Shown here one piece after another: positions 10,701-22,444 of a DNA stretch of 64,000 bases. The notes under the pieces were generated by a model, which worked only from the letters and a program-made list of their open reading frames with translations, did no database searches and was not told where the DNA came from. The translations under genes were made by a program, and so were the position numbers. Every line of letters begins with the position of its first letter. The stretch's first letter is position 1. Source of the stretch: Paracyclopina nana. Taxonomy: Eukaryota > Arthropoda > Copepoda > Cyclopoida > Cyclopettidae. The stretch lies in the NCBI GenBank assembly GCA_019096065.1, contig JAGUCH010000001.1, positions 9,114,001 through 9,178,000 on the forward strand, given 5' to 3'.

Positions 10701-13700
10701 TGTCCTGGAGATGATTTAATGGAGGAGAATTGCAACCAAGATAAGTGCCCAGGTAAGATGCGCAACTTTGAAGGTAAGCTGCAAAAACCCTAAGTGCTAT
10801 TGTTATGCAGAGCTGGGACCTTGGGCTGAATGGACTCAGTGTAGCCTAACTTGCGGCGGAGGAACCAGGCGCAGGCAAAGAGAATGTGGACTACCAAAAG
10901 TTCGCGGTTTGATTGATAATCCTTGCAAAAAACCGCTGTCGGAAGAGGAAAGTTGCAACGAAGGCAAGTGCCCAACTGTCTCAAGTTGGTCAGCTTGGAG
11001 TGAGTGTTCAAGATCGTGCGGCGGAGGATTACGTAAGAAGACGCGAGAGTGCGTTCTGCATGAAGGCCTATTTTACGCAGTGGATAATCCTTGTAACGTC
11101 CCGCTCGAGGTTATGGAGGAGTGTAACGCTGTGACCTGTCCAATGTGGACTGAATGGGGCGAATGGACTGATTGCTCAAAAACTTGTGGGGGAGGCAAAA
11201 AGCGGAAATACAGGCAATGTGTGGACCACAGGGGCAGTTTGGTTGACTCATCCAATTGTCCTGGTGACGAGGTCTTGGCGAAGGACTGCAGCACTCAAGA
11301 GTGTCCTTCTTGGACGGACTGGACTGATTGGACCGAGTGCTCGGCAACATGTGGCGGTGGCGAGAGAAGTCGAATACGTGAATGCATCGTCTCCGAGCCC
11401 TCGATCGATGATGATACAAGGAAAACATCTGCCAATCTTTGTGCAGGCGATGCCATCGAAACTGAGACATGTAACCGCAACGATTGCCCAATTTGGACAG
11501 ATTGGAGCGAGTGGACCGAATGTTCAGCTACCTGCGGCGGAGGCCAACAGCGGAGAGTTAGAGATTGCATTTTGCCCAAAGCTTTGAGCGAGGACGGCTG
11601 CGATGGCGAAAGTGAAGAGATCAGAGAATGCAATGCAAACAAGTGTCCAGTATGGACTGACTGGACCGAATGGTCCCCTTGCACAAAGTCATGTGGAATT
11701 GGCACTAGGTTAAAGACTAGGCAGTGCGTTCTGCCTGCATCCTTGGGACCTGAACGGATCGGGCTTTTTTGCACCGGTGACGCTGAGCTAGCTGAAGAGT
11801 GTAACGTACAATCGTGTCCTGTTCCCAGCAAATGGTCCGAATGGGGCGAGTGCTCTAAATCATGCGGAGGTGGCACACGCACCAAAGTCAGGGAATGTGT
11901 CAATCAGCGAGATGCCCAAGGAAACCCGTGTAAAGCTGATCTCACCGAAACAGAGGCTTGCAATGAGGAGCCGTGTCCAATTTGGACTGAATGGACAGAG
12001 TGGACCAGTTGCTCTGTGACTTGCGGCGGAGGCACGAGAAAGAAGGCCAGGGAGTGTGTCTTGCCCAAAAGTGACCAGCTTGGGTGTACAGGCGAGTCAG
12101 AAGTGGTTGAGGCCTGTAATTTGAATACTTGCCCATCTTTGACACCATGGACCGAATGGACTCCCTGCTCAGTGACTTGTGGTGGCGGATCTCAGAAGAG
12201 GATTAGGGACTGCTTGATTCAAAGATCGGGAGCTGAGAGCAACCCGTGTTTTGAGGAGCTCGAGGAGACGCGGGAGTGTAATGCGGACAAATGCCCTAAA
12301 TGGACGGAGTGGTCAGAATGGACTGATTGCACTGACACTTGTGGTGGTGGCTCAAGGTCAAGGGTGAGGGATTGTATTGAAGACAGGAGCAGTCTAGCTT
12401 TAGATGCTTGTGGGCCTGGATCGAGAAACGAGACGGAGGCTTGTAATCCCCAGCCTTGTCCCATGTGGACTGACTGGACTGAATGGTCTCAATGTTCAGC
12501 CTCTTGCGGAAGTGGCACTCAACACAGAGCCAGAGAATGCACCATTCCCAGCATCAATCGTGATGGCGGGGATCTCGAATGCGATGGCCTAGCGTTCGAG
12601 GACAGAAAATGCAACGAGCAGAAATGCCCTCAATGGACGGAGTGGACACCTTGGTCAGATTGCTCCAAATCCTGCGGTGGAGGCACTAGAGTAAAAACGA
12701 GATCTTGTCCGGTCTCTTTAGCACGAAATGATAGCCCTTGCGGGGACGAAGGCTCTGGAGCAGAAATTTCGGAGAGCTGCAATGAGCAGCCATGCTTGCC
12801 AGATCCCGCGTGGAGTGACTGGGGCGACTGGTCTGAATGCAGCCTCACGTGTGGCGGAGGAACTAAAAGCAGATCCAGAATATGCGAGGCGCCTAAAGGC
12901 TGGCGGAAGAGACGTAATGTTGATGATGCTCCGTGCCCCGGGCTGTCCACAATGGTTATGTTCTGCAACATGAACGACTGTCCCCCTGAAACAGCATGGG
13001 GCCCATGGGGTGGTTGGTCCGAGTGCTCCAAGCCATGCGGCGGCGGTGAAAGGGCCCGATCTAGGGAATGTGCTGTGGTGCAAAGAGACGGCCAGCCAAC
13101 TTCATGTTTGGGTGACAGCCAGGAAAAGGGAAGTTGCAATGACTACCCATGCGTTCAATGGACCGATTGGGGGCCTTGGTCCTCTTGCTCAGCGACCTGT
13201 GGCAAAGGCCTAAGAAGTAGATACAGAAAATGCAAAAACCTTGAGCGTGATTCGTCTTCTACTGTGGACCCCACTAGTAACTGCATTGGCGAGGCTGAAG
13301 CCACCGAAGAATGCTTCGCAGGCTCCTGCTCCACGCTTGATTGCGGCGAAATATCCGCAACGACGAAATTCTACTCATTCAGCGGTCGGCCAGCAACGAG
13401 CATTGGTACTTCCAATTAATGATGTCACATTTTTCGGCTTTAACATTATTTTCTTTGCTATTAGCTGATTGCTCGTGGGATTACTTTGGCTGCACCAAAA
13501 GACTAGGCAAATGGCCCAGCAATAAGCAATGCTGCACTCAGAGGTTTGACAACTGCTGCATGTTCGTCATGGGGAAGCTGCCCATGACCACGACAACTTC
13601 CTCCACGACCACATCAGTCTCGACGAGTAGCACTACTTTGGCTGTGCAGGAATCTCAAGTTACCACGAGTCCACCTTTGCACTCGACGACTCAAGTACCA

Positions 13701-14656
13701 GGGGCGAAAGTGGAGCTAAGTAGGTTTTACCACAACTTGATGTTCTACTACTTGTGCACCTCTTACCTTTTTTTACTTGCTTTCATTCAGTTGATTGTAT
13801 CTGGTCCTACTTCGGGTGCATTGAGCATAAAAGGAAAGACGAGAAAAGTTGCAAAGTCGACTTTAATGATTGCTGTATGCTCTCCATGGGCATGCCTCCT
13901 GATGTCACGACAACAACCACAAAAAGGTACAATTCTCGTTCGGCCTAACTGTTACAATGTTCCCTTGATGGTTTTTGCAGGCCCATAAGCGATATTGACT
14001 TGCCGGAACTGCCCGACTTTCTTAAGCCGGTATCGTCATCCACTGCGAGGCCTCCAATTCCTATACAAGATATTGACTTGCCTGATGGAGCCAGCATCAT
14101 TCAACCCGACGAAGAACAACCAGCAGTTGTGGAAAAGCCTGAAGAAGAAGGTAGGCGTAATTTTACGCTCCTCTTTTAGAAGATCTTGAAGTACAATGAT
14201 TTTTTGTATCTAGGATATTTTGGCTGCCTTGGTAGGATTTATGCTTGTGAGGTGTCTGGAAACGCTAATTGTCTCAAAGCAGAACGATGCCTTCCCCCAG
14301 AAGCTGTAGTTGCTGAAATAGAGACTGACAGAGGTGATAACGCTTAAGTTTCAGAAAATGTGCGGATCACGGACAGGCTCTTTATTATCATTCCAGACCC
14401 TTCAACGGCTCCACTGAGCGATGGAATTTCCATCTGCAAGGCAGCAAGCAGTGGGAAAAACTCGAATATCCTGGTGCCACATCCTACCGATTGTGGCAAG
14501 TTTTATAGCTGTCAAGCAATTAAAATCTCTGATGGAGCATGGGACTGGATTGCTCATGAGCAACTTTGTCCGTCCACGACAGGATTCGACACTGAACTTC
14601 AGATTTGCAACTTTATTGAAAAACTGCCTCGGTGCTATGCTAGAAAGCTATTTTGA
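7615..14656 (+). CDS. Giant secreted CAP / 23x TSP1 / YFGC-module / CBM14 protein (5' end missing)
   Basis: At least 2026 residues. Exons: 7615 or 7721-7865, 7925-8161, 8224-8397, 8459-8588, 8649-8796, 8859-9385, 9453-9626, 9684-10184, 10246-10752, 10811-13405, 13465-13719, 13791-13926, 13981-14150, 14214-14333, 14397-14656; phases all agree. N-terminal part is an antigen-5-type CAP domain: Cys segment with [56 protein letters not shown] and FLVCNYGP, followed by a Cys-rich hinge (TCNCPCINC). Then 23 TSP1 repeats of the form WxxWxxC..TCGGG..R.R.C with C-mannosylation-type WxxW signatures. A Thr/Ser-rich linker separates copies of a new Cys module built on YFGC. The C-terminus is a CBM14/peritrophin-A domain ([13 protein letters not shown]). 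CAP proteins are secreted; TSP1 arrays bind glycans and matrix; CBM14 binds chitin, so a cuticle or extracellular matrix role is likely. No in-frame ATG or signal peptide was found in the first exon. Confidence 0.88.
9117..13331 (+). repeat. Array of 23 TSP1 coding repeats
   Basis: Repeats of roughly 55-65 codons, each starting with a W-x-x-W pair and CS.TCGGG, are encoded by five exons: 1 in 8859-9385, 1 in 9453-9626, 3 in 9684-10184, 3 in 10246-10752 and 15 in the single uninterrupted exon 10811-13405. Early exon borders fall at the start of a repeat (phase 1 introns), as expected for shuffled modules; the 15-repeat block has lost or never gained introns. Variants of the core: TCGTGE (repeat 3), SCGIGT (14), SCGSGT (19), PCGGGE (22), TCGKGL (23). 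Confidence 0.92.
13465..14333 (+). other. YFGC Cys-rich modules and Thr-rich linkers
   Basis: Within the CAP/TSP1 gene. Module A (exon 13465-13719) reads [11 protein letters not shown], then a paired CC, then [13 protein letters not shown]. Module B (exon 13791-13926) reads [11 protein letters not shown], then one C, then [13 protein letters not shown]. Each is followed by a Thr-rich tract ([10 protein letters not shown] and VTTTTTK). A diverged third copy in exon 14214-14333 keeps YFGC and spaced Cys residues but lacks the CC pair. Between B and the third copy is a linker in which DIDLP occurs twice. One module per exon with phase 1 borders suggests exon duplication. I do not recognise the domain. 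Confidence 0.7.
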
Positions 14657-14854
14657 AGAGGCGTCCAAATTAGAAAATATTTTATGTGAATTTGTCAATG
14701 CAAAGCAAGTTGTTGTTCATTATGGTTACGAGACAATTCTATGAGCGTAGAATTGTGTTATGTCTAACGCTCTTGGGCGCAGGTTAAATGCAATTGAGCG
14801 AAACATGATGGCTTTATTTTTTTTCTCTTGTGCCATTGCATACATCTTTTTGCC

Positions 14855-14860
14855 AATAAA
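14855..14860 (+). promoter_or_regulatory. Polyadenylation signal of the CAP/TSP1 gene
   Basis: First canonical AATAAA after the stop codon at 14656, implying a 3' UTR of about 220 bases. A second AATAAA lies near 14975. Confidence 0.55.
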
Positions 14861-14979
14861 ACTCGTACTCCTGTAATTGTTATTTTCAGTTTCAGCTTTG
14901 TATTCGCGGCGGTAATTAGTCTCCATATACTGCCAATTTATCTGATGAGCTTTACTTTGCATGCAGAGGACGACAATAA

Positions 14980-15950
14980 AAATTTGTTAACGACTCTTTT
15001 ATTACCTTCGCAAAAGAGTTCTATTTTGGCATAGTACTTTTTCGAAAATCAATCCTGCTGAGCTAAATTGAGTTTACTGTCATATAAGCTACTTTTAAAA
15101 GCTTTTCAAAGCAGCCTTTGAAACATTGAAGAGCGCTTTTTCTGGTAAGCACTTTCTCGACATTTTGGGATTGTGGGCCATGTCATCAAACTACGCTGAC
15201 AGCTCAAGACTTTTTTCATCAGCGAAAGCGCAGGAAAAGTACGTGTTTTTGAGTCACAGCAGCAATTTGCTGATATTCATTATTGGTTGAAGTGTAAGCT
15301 CAGAATTTTGCAATTTCTTACGCCACCACAACGAAAATCTGGAAAAGTTGTGGTTCTTCTCTTACGAAAGATCTGAGCAAGTGTTTCGTTACTGACATGA
15401 ACTGAATAAAGTCTGCATAAAACATTCATTTCCAAACATAGGATTAGTAGTTAGCCCACTATCAATGTCTTTTGAACTCGAAATGCCAACTGATTTCTAC
15501 TTGAAAAACCGAGCTGTAGAAAAATACTCTTTGAACTACCATAAGGTTATTTTTTTCGCAGAAATGTAATCAGAGCCTCAGGAGTCATCAAAGTCCAAGT
15601 GATTGAAGGCTACCTCTAAAAAGTATCCGATTGGTCTTGATCTGCAGAGCGTCAAATCCGATCTGGACTCATTCAAAGGCCTTTCCAATTTTACCAACAT
15701 TTTCCTTGGTGCACTTGTGTTCTGACCAAACTTCTGCTAGTTAAAAATAGGCCTGCGCCTGGGTTTTTGCACGTGATGCGCCGATTAGAAACTAATCACA
15801 TCCCTCATTGATACTCAATCTGCCATATTCACTCGTTAGCGTGTTGATGTTGTTTTGCCAGAAAAAAGTGTTTACCCAGGAGTCTTGTTGCGTATCATAT
15901 CGCGCAAGTAAGTAGCTTTCGCTCGCTTGTTTGTGATGCACACTGGGAAT
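14980..15950. other. Intergenic stretch
   Basis: AT-rich sequence after the CAP/TSP1 polyadenylation signals. I see no exon, repeat or RNA gene that I can support. Confidence 0.4.
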
Positions 15951-16244
15951 TCAGGGCCGAAGTTGTCTTTGCGTTTTGTCAATTTGATGCCAGGATTGAG
16001 ATGCTTCTTTTCTTTCCGAGTCTCTCTCTCCCTCTCTTCAAAAAGCAGGGCTTGCTTGTCTCAGAGTCTCGTTATCAAACGGCTTTGAGGGACGACGGTG
16101 ACCGACGAGAATACGCGCGAGCGCCAGCTTTTGCTTCTCCTACTCCGCGCGGCAGCGCATTGTCGCTTTTTAGGCCTCAAGAGGCAGTTTTGGGGCCTAT
16201 CGAAAGGTTGACAGACATAACTTTTGGTCATCGCTAATTGAGAG
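15951..16244 (+). promoter_or_regulatory. Candidate promoter / non-coding first exon (perhaps of the GPCR gene)
   Basis: An island of higher GC and CpG content in AT-rich surroundings, with a CT-rich tract (TCTCTCTCTCCCTCTC), ending at a strong donor (GAGAG|GTAAGA, donor at 16245). The GPCR coding exon begins with an acceptor only 18 bases before its ATG, so that gene needs an upstream 5' UTR exon, and this is the best candidate I see. The 78-codon open frame from 16001 looks incidental. Confidence 0.3.
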
Positions 16245-19200
16245 GTAAGATTTGAACAAAAAATACTACTAGCTTAGGAATACAGTCATTTTTGACCTTT
16301 GTAAATGCCACGCCTCAAATTCTGTATTTTTGGGCTTTGTCGTGACAGAAAATATTCAATTTTCCCCTCATCCAGAGAAAATTGCCAGATTCCCCATGCG
16401 CATAGATGCTAAAAGGAAAAGCGAGGAATTATAAGTTTTGCATGAATGTTAGTAATGTATTATGTGCACATTTTGAGAGTTCTTCAACAACAATAAGCAT
16501 GATTGCTCGAAAAGATAAATGAGGGTGAAATTACGAATCCCTCCGATTCATCGTTATTCGCTGAATCTTACAAATGATGGGGAGCAAAGTCATTTTTTGC
16601 TAGTCACAGGAACTCTTGACAAGTGAAAAATCGAGATTCTAAGAGCCCAGATGTGTTTCAATCTGAAAAATGCGTCGTGGAACAATGAGATGCCTTGCAG
16701 GCTCTATTGTTGCTGATGTGGCGCATGAATAATTTCCTTTTTTGGATTGACAATCTATAACGGGACATGTGGGGTCAATTCATTTCGTTTAGGGGTTTAC
16801 AACGTAACTTATAAACGCAAATTTACGGAGCAGATATGCATAACCAAATGGAAATGTTTTCCCAAAGACAAGCGACAAAGTTGACAGCAAGGTTTCCAAC
16901 ATTGGCATGCATTCATTTTGAACCAATTTGAATAATGCATGACACTTCCAAAGGTGCAGTTGGCTAGTATTGCTCTCTTTCTTCATGAAACCTTTGCTTG
17001 GCATTTACATAGTACTTCGTTGTTTTGAAATGAAGGGGCCTCGCCAGACTCTGCAAAGTAGGTGATTCGTCACATTTTCATTCATCATTCAGCACAGTTT
17101 AAGAACACTTGTTGATGAATATGGGATTTTATTACTTATTTTCCCAGCATGCTTGTTTCCAGGAAGATACACGAGCACACGCTCCATCACATTAAAGTGA
17201 ATGTTGCAAAAGCCAGGATACAATGATCAAAGCAGCTGAAGAAAATCTGCTTTTGTTTTTTCATTTATTTGCTCTTCAGAAACAGCGTCGGCTTAATTTC
17301 CAGGTCAAATGAAAAAAGTTCTTTGGCAGGCCTAAAACTTTTCACTAAATCTAATGCCCGGTTCATGCCCCAAACTACATTTGAAAAATGTACAAAAAAA
17401 CCGCTATAAACCAAGGGAGAATAATCGTCCCATCAAAGCTGTAAAATGATTCCTTTATTATAAGTTATGTGCTAAAAGTTATTCTACTTAGAATTTATGT
17501 CCAAATTAGCATTAGACAATTTTTTATTATCGATAAATAATGCTTAAGTGGACCTAAAAAATAGCCTCAAAAACAAGAAAAAAATCGAAAAAGAAAAAAT
17601 TATGTGCCGGAAATTCGCCCGTGAAAATGCTGCTCGGTGTCGGTGTCAAGCTGAACTCGCTCTGAGCTACTCTTCAGAAAGTCAGCGCCTGATTCACTTT
17701 GCCCTTTGTTGTTTGAAGACTATTTTATCGCATACTATTTTACATGAACAGCGCATAAGCCTTGCAGTAAGTAGTTTTGCAATAATTGTATCCACGAAGG
17801 CTTTAAGCTGAGAATTTATAAAGTTTTGAAAGCAGGAAAGTTAGACATTTTAAAACAAAAACGTTACTGCCATTTCACAGCCACTTCCCCCCTTGACTTA
17901 GTGGGTATAAGTTTTTATGCCCTGTTCATGTATTAAGAATGCCTTAAGGTATGGAAAAAATTGCCTTAAGGAAAAGTGAATCTGTTGCTGACTGCTACTC
18001 TACGAGTTCAGCTTGGGGCCGAGCAGCGTTTTGAATGGCCATTTTTGCTATTTTGTCTCACGGTTTTCAGCTTTTTTCAAAACAAACTAGCTTTCTTAAC
18101 GTTTCTTTGATAAGAGTTGAAATTTAACTATTGATTTCTCTCAAAATGGCTAAAATGTGGAGTGCTTAATAGCCAAAATTAGATTTGTTTACTGTCAAGT
18201 TGGCTTAAAGTCGTTCTGATTTTTTTAGCATCAGCTGGCGCTTGTCATAAGACAATTTTTCTCCTTTCCTTGAGGTGTTTTCGTGCACTTTCATAAGGAG
18301 TTTGGGGCGTACATGAACAGGACATTAGGCTTTTGAAAAAGCGCTCACTAAATCTAAGTGCTAATGGACGCTTTGTGTGGGTTTTGAAGGTAATTGTTTC
18401 AAGCAAAAGATGCTTATAGGAAAAGTAGTGATTTTCTTCGCTAGAGTATTAAAAAATTGTTGAATCACGCAGGGTGTTTTGAAAGAAGAGGTGTTTTGAT
18501 AAAAGAGAAGGCTATATCTTACAAGCAATCCTGAAAGAACATAATCAAGTTAGAGCACGAAACTAAAGTGAGCTTTTTCGTTCGTCAACAATATCATGCA
18601 AGAGCTACTACGCAAGTCCATGATACCAAATAGCGTTCTGTCTATGTTTTTTACATTTTAACAAGGATTTTAACGTCACGTTGAAATCAAAAACCAAAAC
18701 CAAAATCCACAGATCTTGCGGCTCTTTTATTTGCGTAGAAGTAAATATGTGAGGACAATCAGCTGAACTCAATGAAACACTTCACGTAGTGAAAATCCTC
18801 TCTGACTGAACATAGTGAAACTAAGTCGAGGTGGAATGTCAAGAACCCCACTCATCTCATGCGTTCACCTTAATAGTACAGTACAGATCACCTCCACGTT
18901 AATTACAAATATTTATTATCAAGTATGGCACAGAAGTGTTTGGAGTGCCTACTCTTGTCGGCCTTGGGCCTCTCTTAAGATCCAATAAAAGTGGAAGGAA
19001 AAATGAATACACCACATCATTGATGAGGGGTCAAAAAAGGCGCCGCAAATCAATCACCATGTTCATTACATCCAGTGTCATAGGATCACTGCGAATGCAA
19101 TTGAGATAGATGCCAATGTGCAATGATTATAGTCCAACATCAGCTCTTAGGCAGTGGCTCTATATGTAATGAAACTTTTAAAATAGAGCTGTCGCTGTAG

Positions 19201-20313
19201 CTTCTTCTTCAATGACCACCTCAGTCAATTGGGCTAGAATTCATCCTATAAGTTCGTTTTGCTCCAATGCACGCACCTACTCAATTTTCTCATTTCTAGC
19301 TAGGCAGTGTGCGCAGCAGGCAATTCCTCAAGAGACAATGCTGTTGTTGCACTTCGCAGTCATTCGGATCAGCTACAGCCTTTTAGAAATGTCACAGTAT
19401 GCTACGGTAACTGCATACAATTGATGTCATGTCAAAATCAGAATCTGCAGCATGATAAAGCACTGTACTTCCCATTCAGTAATGTGTTGTGCTAAAAATT
19501 AAAATACTCTATGCACTAAGATATGACACATCTAGCAGAAGCCTAATACTTTACCAAAAAAGATATATTTTCTGACTAGATTAGCCAAATTTTGCCTATT
19601 TTGGAAACGCGATATTTAATGTAAAATGGCTAAAATACCTAAAAGCCGCTTGCAATGCCATTTGCTAGAAAGTTGGAGCTTTTTCATCATCGTTAAAAGG
19701 TTCTTCATTTGCATTTTTCATAAAAGTGTCAGGCGAGGTGTGAGTATTTTGCTAATATCTCCATTTACAATTAGACAAGTATCTTGAAGAATAGTGAGGA
19801 GCAAAACGCTCTTAGCTTTTACTTGGCAAAGAAATGAATGTGGTCATAATTGTTGAGCCCCAATAAAAGTATTAATTTCCTCTTATTGCTTTAGAAAAAA
19901 GTCCCCTTACAACACTACTGTATTGTGCGCACACTTTGGCCGGGATATGTAATTGCCTAGTACAGAGGAAACCACTCACAATTTATAAGCAGTTTTAATA
20001 AGCAGATAATTGCAATTTTCAACTTTAAAAATACAGGCAAAATAGTAGCTAGAATTTCCACCAAAGACTAGAACGCGGATATCAGGGCCATGACTCCCAA
20101 GAATGGCCACGTCCACAAGAATGACAATGACTTCTGTCCCCTCATTATTCAGCTAACGAAGGTGGGAATTTGAAACGAGAAAGTGGGAAAATATGTCGAA
20201 AATAAAGCAATTACCACAATGTCTTGTTCTTGGAGAAAGGCCAAAGACTGAATTTTCGCTCCGATTTTTCGAATCATTTAAAAGAAATTGTTTAGTAAAT
20301 AAGGGCTTATTAT

Positions 20314-20411
20314 CTTCCGCGTCTTTGTTAGGCTCAGTCAGTATATAGAGCGTCAGATTCCTTTACTAGATGTCCAGGGTTCAATTCCCATTTGAGGAAG
20401 ATGTATTTTTT
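20314..20411 (+). other. tRNA-like relic or SINE head with Pol III boxes
   Basis: Contains a perfect internal B box (GGTTCAATTCC in the GGTTCRANNCC form) and an A-box-like TAGGCTCAGTCAGTA, a GCTC/GAGC D-arm pair, a possible outer CTTCC/GGAAG stem, and a T6 run at 20406-20411 as a Pol III stop. The anticodon stem does not pair and there are extra bases before the D arm, so it is not a working tRNA; a degenerate tRNA or tRNA-derived SINE fits better. Confidence 0.35.
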
Positions 20412-21604
20412 CTCCTTTTTCTGTGATGGGGTTTACTTCTTGGACAATGTCCTGGTCCTATTTGTTGGTCTCAAACAGGGGAGCAACACACCTTTAAAAA
20501 AACTTTATAATGTGTGTCTCTTGAAAAAGTAAGACAACAGAGCTTTCATATATGTGTAGTTGAATAATCTGAGACGAATTGGTAAACTGAATGTGAAAAT
20601 TGCTTTCCATCATATAAATTCACAAATTATTATGTCACTCCCTTACTCACAAGGACCTTTCCAGCAACAGTGTATCTTTACTAATATAGCCCTGTACATT
20701 TACAGAAAAAGGACATGCAAAAAATTCTTACAAAGGATCGCATTTGTTTTTCAGCCACCAAAAGGAAGAAACCATTTTTCAAGCTTTCCTTATGCAAATC
20801 CTGTAAAATTAAATTCGTGTCCTCTCTACTTTGTAAGAACCACTATCTATTAATTAGCAAAAATATCGCGCAAAGCCAGAAGCACAACAAACGATCCCTG
20901 GTACATCATTCCGTCAAGGTTAAAATGCACAAGATGCATGCGTTCACATGTCATTAATCTGCTTTCTTTCTTTTTTGGAAAAATAACACTATATGGTGTA
21001 GCTCAAGCTATGCGCTGCAGCATACTTTGAAAAGACGACCCTACTTTTTCACAATTGGGTAGCTCAGATGCAATCTTATTTGCAAACTAAGAATTTTTAG
21101 CGTTTGCAATTGAAGGCTTTTTTTCTTGGATTCCATACAATATGCTTGCGGGAAGGATTTTCAGTTCAATCAGCTTGAATATGCTCAATTTTTGCAAGGC
21201 CTCATTTGTTGTTGCACCTATTATCCTAGGCTGACCTAATAAACAACTCTGCACTGCATGTTCACTCTTCTGCAGATTTCTACTGAGATTCAAGGAAACA
21301 GGCCATTCCACGTCAGTTGCAATTTGTTGTCGCATTACAGCAACAAGTTTTTTCGAGCTATTTGGGGCCAAGTTCTGGGGCTAAATATTTGCCCGTGATT
21401 ATCGAAATCCTAGCTGGCCTCCCACATTGCACAGCAAGAAAAAATTAAGTAAGCTGACTTTTAATTGACTGAGCCACTCACCAATTTAGCATTGTGACAA
21501 TAATCTTATCCAGCCAAAAGCGCATGGCTGAATATTGCGCCAAATGAAAAATAATTTTCACAAAGAGTAGCAAGTGAACATGTGCAAACTCCCTGTGACA
21601 CGTA

Positions 21605-22444
21605 TAGCGCCATCTAGCACATTCCCCGAGAGTTGTGAGACTTTCGTACTTATGATGTCGGACCAAAGTTTGAGGACTTTTTAATAAAAGTTGAGGCACT
21701 TTTTTGGGCAACTTCAAGGCTCCGATCAAGTTGCCCTCTTCTGACAAGGCCAATTCAATCAGTAAAGTAAGCATGGTAAAGTTTGTCGAGACTTGTACAA
21801 GGGTTAAAAAGTTTACTCAAGTATTTTGTTAATAAGCCCTTCCATAAAGGGCTTATCGATTTTTCCCGTCTTACATTTTCTTTCATAATACTTGGCCCGC
21901 GGCGTTCGCTAATAGGCTTAATAAGCGCGCGGCCTTATGTCGACAACAGATGTTTGACTTGGTTTCCAGGGACAATACTTGATTGCTTGGTGTGAGCTTT
22001 GTTTTAAGCTCAGTTGCGGCGCTAGGGGGCGCTGCTAAAATTCGAACACCAAATATTGGCGTATGAAGCGGGTTCTGAGAAGTTTCCACTTTTTCTTGAT
22101 TCTTTCATAAATAGTCATAGTATTAAAAGGTTAAATTACAATCTTTCCAACACCATTGAAGTAGATCAGACCCGAAAAAAGCAAAAAATCCAAAATATGG
22201 TCTCAAATTGCCATAAAAAAGGTTGTCATTCTCACTCACAAAAATGCAGACAAACGAATATTCAGTCATTACAGATATCTTTAAGGAGTTATTTCTTTTC
22301 CCTTTTCGCTATTTATTGAGTGATGCAATACTTTCAGGAATTCACTGCAGAAAAAGTTCAAAATTGCAATTTAGGTTTAGTTTAGATCATTACGTAATCA
22401 AATGACTGTATGAGCGCCAAGCATCTAATGCCATCTGTGGCGGC
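21605..22444. promoter_or_regulatory. Cluster of CTCF-like motifs upstream of the GPCR
   Basis: Three matches to the AG(A/G)(G/T)GGCGC-type core of arthropod CTCF sites: 21605-21620 (minus strand GCTAGATGGCGCTA), 22018-22035 (plus GCTAGGGGGCGCTGC) and 22428-22444 (minus CCACAGATGGCATTA, weakest). Motif identity is from general knowledge of insect CTCF binding; binding itself is inference. Confidence 0.35.
21832..21856. repeat. Short perfect inverted repeat
   Basis: ATAAGCCCTT and AAGGGCTTAT flank a 5-base spacer. No function is evident. Confidence 0.6.

Noticed and set aside
16001-16237. 78-codon plus-strand frame in the GC-rich island
   Set aside because: No domain, Arg-rich composition as expected from GC bias; better read as promoter or 5' UTR.
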